Positions 61,447 through 64,000 of a stretch of DNA of 64,000 nucleotides are shown in pieces. Below the pieces are notes generated by a model that saw only the letters and a program-made list of their open reading frames with translations, did no database searches and was not told the DNA's origin. This DNA comes from CAJXQU01 sp965223825 (GTDB taxonomy: Bacteria > Pseudomonadota > Gammaproteobacteria > CAJXQU01): NCBI GenBank assembly GCA_965223825.1, contig OZ245018.1, positions 1,612,001 through 1,676,000 on the forward strand. The letters run 5' to 3'. Made by a program: the position numbers and the translations under genes. The number at the start of each line of letters is the position of its first letter. Position 1 is the stretch's first letter.

Positions 61447-62447
61447 GTCGCTCTTGTCCAACTGATCGTAATTTCCTCAAATACGGTTTCGGCCTTAATG
61501 TTTGATTTACCCTGACAGAGCTTTAATGCATCTAAAGCGTCATCATAAAACTTAAAAAGTGTTTTAATATCAGTTGTTTCTGAAATATTCTTAAGAAACT
61601 CTATCTTGTCGGGGTTAGTCAACACATCTAAGTTATCGGCCAATTTTAGTTTTACCGTATCCTCAATTGTCTTTATTAGCCAAAAACAGACGTCTTTCGT
61701 TTGAAACTGTGTCCAGTTCTTTGCGATCAAGAGCGGATCAGCTTGTTTCAATTTCAATGAGAGTAAGTCCTCTGACAAACACTGCCTGAGTGAATCGAGA
61801 CTCTCGACATCTTCATACTCTTCAAGATAAAGAGGGCCAAGATCGGTTTGTAACAGCGCGTGAAGTAATTGATCGGGCACATCATCCTGTAAATACTGTC
61901 GAATGTTATCCACGGTTGCGTCAATGCTGATTTGCTGGCAACGACTTCGGATTGTGATCGGTAATTGCGCAGGTTGGTGTGTGACGAGAATTAAATGCGT
62001 TTCACCAACTGGTTCTTCAAGCGTCTTGAGCAGACTATTCGCGGCGCTTTCATTCATCTTTTCAGCAGGGTCAATGACAACGATTTTACGTTGGCTGATA
62101 CGCGCTTGTAATTGCGAGAATCGAATCAGATCGCGGATCTGATCAACTTTGATCACTTGGCTATCTGATTCCGGCGAGGTTAACGAAAACTCAGGGTGGT
62201 TCTCTGACTCAAATAATCGGCAGGGATGGCATTCACCGCAGGCTGCGCCCTCTTCTGTCGGCCGATCGCATAACAAACTGTGCGCAAGTCTCAATGCAAG
62301 TTGAGACAATCCCATGCCGGCACCACCAGTAATTAACAAAGCGTGTGGTAAACGATTTTTGCCACGTAGTGCGTTGATACGTTGCCATGCTATTGCGTGC
62401 CAGGGATATTCAGTAGCGAGTTCTTGACTTGTCGGCTGAGTGCTCAT
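61443..62447 (-). CDS. holB: DNA polymerase III delta-prime subunit
   Basis: Clamp-loader stator. The 334 residues equal the E. coli length. A degenerate P-loop GGAGMGLSQ lacks the ATP-binding Lys, as expected since delta-prime does not hydrolyse ATP. The zinc module has four cysteines in the segment CDRPTEEGAACGECHPC, and NSLLKTLEEP is the conserved sensor region. It starts 5 bp after tmk and overlaps pilZ by 4 bp. Confidence 0.95.
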   Translation of the reverse strand: MSTQPTSQELATEYPWHAIAWQRINALRGKNRLPHALLITGGAGMGLSQLALRLAHSLLCDRPTEEGAACGECHPCRLFESENHPEFSLTSPESDSQVIKVDQIRDLIRFSQLQARISQRKIVVIDPAEKMNESAANSLLKTLEEPVGETHLILVTHQPAQLPITIRSRCQQISIDATVDNIRQYLQDDVPDQLLHALLQTDLGPLYLEEYEDVESLDSLRQCLSEDLLSLKLKQADPLLIAKNWTQFQTKDVCFWLIKTIEDTVKLKLADNLDVLTNPDKIEFLKNISETTDIKTLFKFYDDALDALKLCQGKSNIKAETVFEEITISWTRAT

Positions 62448-62452
62448 ACTGA

Positions 62453-63070
62453 TTAGACGTGACGTTCGAGTATTTGCTTGATCGCGCTTTGAACATCCTC
62501 GATGGCTTGCGTCGCGTCGATCACATGGACACGAGCAGGCTCGCGTGCGGCTATTTCAAGGTAGCTTTCCCGTATTCGTTCGAAGAAGTTTTGTTTTTCT
62601 GATTCAAAACGATCCTTTTCGCTTCTTTTCGCAGCACGTTCAAGTCCGATCTCAACAGGCGCGTCGAGTAAGAGGGTCAGATCGGGTTTTAAACCTTGTA
62701 ATGCCCATTGCTCGAGGGGTGCGATCCGAGCGTAACTGAGGTTTCGTCCCACACCTTGATACGCATAACTGGCATCGGTAAATCGATCTGAAATGACCAC
62801 TTTACCGGCTGATAAAGCGGGTTTGATCACTTTGTCGATATGTTCTGCACGCGCGGCGAACATCAGCAGTAATTCTGTATCGGCCGCCATACCGGTATAC
62901 GTTTTATCTAACACGAGTTCACGTATGGCTTCACCGATCGGTGTACCACCGGGTTCACGTGTGAGTACAACATCGCGAGACTGTGCTTGGAAATGACGAT
63001 GAACAAAATCGATCTGGGTGCTTTTACCAACCCCTTCAGTGCCTTCTAGCGTGATAAATAGACCACTCAT
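62453..63070 (-). CDS. tmk: Thymidylate kinase
   Basis: Phosphorylates dTMP to dTDP. The 205 residues have the P-loop EGTEGVGKST (residues 8-17), TREPGGTPIGEAIR, and the substrate and LID motifs DRFTDASYAYQGVGR. It overlaps mltG by 4 bp (ATGA) and precedes holB by 5 bp, the conserved operon. Confidence 0.97.
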   Translation of the reverse strand: MSGLFITLEGTEGVGKSTQIDFVHRHFQAQSRDVVLTREPGGTPIGEAIRELVLDKTYTGMAADTELLLMFAARAEHIDKVIKPALSAGKVVISDRFTDASYAYQGVGRNLSYARIAPLEQWALQGLKPDLTLLLDAPVEIGLERAAKRSEKDRFESEKQNFFERIRESYLEIAAREPARVHVIDATQAIEDVQSAIKQILERHV

Positions 63071-64000
63071 CGTTTTAATTGGAATTTCCTAACGGCTTTA
63101 TTGTGTTGTTTCAATGTTTCTGAAAATTGATGTGAACCATCACCGCGTGCAACGAAGAAAAGGGTTTTGCCTGCTTTCGGGTGCAATGCGGCTTTCAATG
63201 CGGCGCGACTAAACATGGCGATCGGTGTTGGGGGTAAACCTGTACGAGTGTAGGTGTTATAAGGTGTGTCGGACCTCAAGTGTTTGCGTGTCAGGTTGCC
63301 ATCAAAGCCGTGACGCACACCGTAGATAACGGTTGGATCTGTTTGTAATTTCATACCTTTTTGTAAGCGACGGACGAAAACGCCGGAAATTTCAGATCTT
63401 TCAGCAGGCACGGCGGTTTCTTTTTCGATAATTGAAGCCATGATCATCGCTTCGTAAGGTGTTTTATAGGGCGTGTTTGGATCGCGTTTTTCCCAGAGTT
63501 CAGACACGGTGCTTTGCATGGCAGCATGAGCGCGTTTCAAAATATCTAAATCCGTCGTATCAGAGGTATAAAAATAACTATCCGCATAAAAACGCCCTTC
63601 GGGGTGTTCATCAGGAAAACCCAGTTTTGCCATGATTTCCTGTTCAGTGAGGTTCGTAAGCGTATGATTGAGTCGTGCTTCGTTAGCCAGGACTGATAGC
63701 CACTCTTGAAAGGTCAGACCCTCTACGAGCGTGATGCTATGTTGAATGACATCACCTGAGACCAGCAAGTTGAGAAAGCCGATCGGTGTCGTGCCTTTTG
63801 TAACGGTGTATTCCCCTACTTTTATTTTGTTATCTAACCCCCGACGACGTGACTCAAGTTGAAGGTAGCGTGGGTGCTCAAACCAACCTAATGTTTTGAG
63901 TCGTTTTGTAATGGTCGTTAAGCTCTCACCGCTTTTTACCTCGAATATCTGTGACGACTCATTCAATGACATGGGGGTGGTTAATGCCTGCTGCATTTGG
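63067..64000 (-). CDS. mltG: MltG endolytic transglycosylase, 5' end beyond window
   Basis: Inner-membrane lytic transglycosylase that cuts nascent glycan strands. The frame is open to the window end (a Gln codon precedes the ATG at 63996), and about 30-40 N-terminal residues including the membrane anchor are missing. The visible 311 codons hold a LysM-like part, the YceG core with catalytic Glu in IIEKETAV, RLQKGMKLQTDPTVIYGV and the C-terminal NTYTRTGLPPTPIA segment. Family length is about 340 residues. Confidence 0.95.
   Translation of the reverse strand, partial: QMQQALTTPMSLNESSQIFEVKSGESLTTITKRLKTLGWFEHPRYLQLESRRRGLDNKIKVGEYTVTKGTTPIGFLNLLVSGDVIQHSITLVEGLTFQEWLSVLANEARLNHTLTNLTEQEIMAKLGFPDEHPEGRFYADSYFYTSDTTDLDILKRAHAAMQSTVSELWEKRDPNTPYKTPYEAMIMASIIEKETAVPAERSEISGVFVRRLQKGMKLQTDPTVIYGVRHGFDGNLTRKHLRSDTPYNTYTRTGLPPTPIAMFSRAALKAALHPKAGKTLFFVARGDGSHQFSETLKQHNKAVRKFQLKR

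Noticed and set aside
61443..62447. Degenerate P-loop in HolB as a broken gene
   Set aside because: Delta-prime normally lacks a working ATP site; the protein is full length and otherwise typical.
1..64000. tRNA, rRNA and CRISPR arrays
   Set aside because: No cloverleaf with a GGTTCGAATCC-type loop, no rRNA-like sequence and no regularly spaced repeats were noticed; GGTTCGAG-like strings occur inside coding genes such as ugd.

Overview
The window reads as ordinary chromosome of a Gram-negative gammaproteobacterium. It carries the conserved envelope and lipid A run rseP-bamA-skp-lpxD-fabZ-lpxA-lpxB-rnhB-dnaE-accA-tilS and, at the far end, the conserved mltG-tmk-holB-pilZ-tatD operon. The families present (exosortase fused to EpsI, a PrsT-like TPR lipoprotein, SulP plus carbonic anhydrase, a polysaccharide sulfotransferase) and a moderate GC content judged by eye suggest a marine or methylotroph-like lineage, for example near Methylophaga. 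That placement is inference only. I saw no rRNA, tRNA, CRISPR array, insertion sequence or prophage.

Layout. (1) 1-13789, plus strand: outer-membrane assembly (RseP, BamA, Skp), lipid A synthesis (LpxD, FabZ, LpxA, LpxB), then RNase HII, DNA polymerase III alpha, acetyl-CoA carboxylase alpha and TilS. (2) 13786-18560, minus strand: an L,D-transpeptidase and a DUF302 lipoprotein, then a four-gene set I do not recognise as a named system. The set is an ExbB/TolQ/MotA-like channel subunit, an ExbD/TolR-like subunit carrying a DUF2135-like periplasmic domain, a small two-helix membrane protein and a VWA-TM-FHA protein. (3) 18671-25002: cytochrome b561, a sorbosone-dehydrogenase-like lipoprotein, an NtrB/NtrC-like two-component pair, a ComEA-like protein and a VanZ-like protein. 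(4) 25067-52273: a surface-polysaccharide region. ugd, gmd and fcl supply UDP-glucuronate and GDP-fucose. An AT-rich core (about 28-45 kb) holds a flippase, a polymerase candidate, seven glycosyltransferases, an FkbM methyltransferase, a WcaF-like acetyltransferase, a sulfotransferase and a 662-residue protein of unknown function. An O-antigen ligase-like protein, an exosortase-EpsI fusion, a WecA-like initiating enzyme and a PrsT-like TPR lipoprotein complete it. (5) 52512-60141: a DUF808 protein, an OxyR-like LysR regulator divergent from a carbonic anhydrase-SulP pair (likely bicarbonate uptake), an AraC regulator divergent from a zinc alcohol dehydrogenase, and a yybP-ykoY manganese riboswitch ahead of a TMEM165/GDT1 family exporter. 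(6) 60253-64000, minus strand: tatD, pilZ, holB, tmk and a truncated mltG.

How they work together. Regions 1 and 4 both build the cell surface: lipid A and BAM in the first, and a fucose- and uronate-containing, probably sulfated polysaccharide with exosortase-dependent protein sorting in the second. Region 2 is the best candidate for an undescribed system. It is a proton-motive-force type energiser (inferred from the channel subunits) linked to a periplasmic VWA domain and a cytoplasmic FHA phosphothreonine-reading domain.
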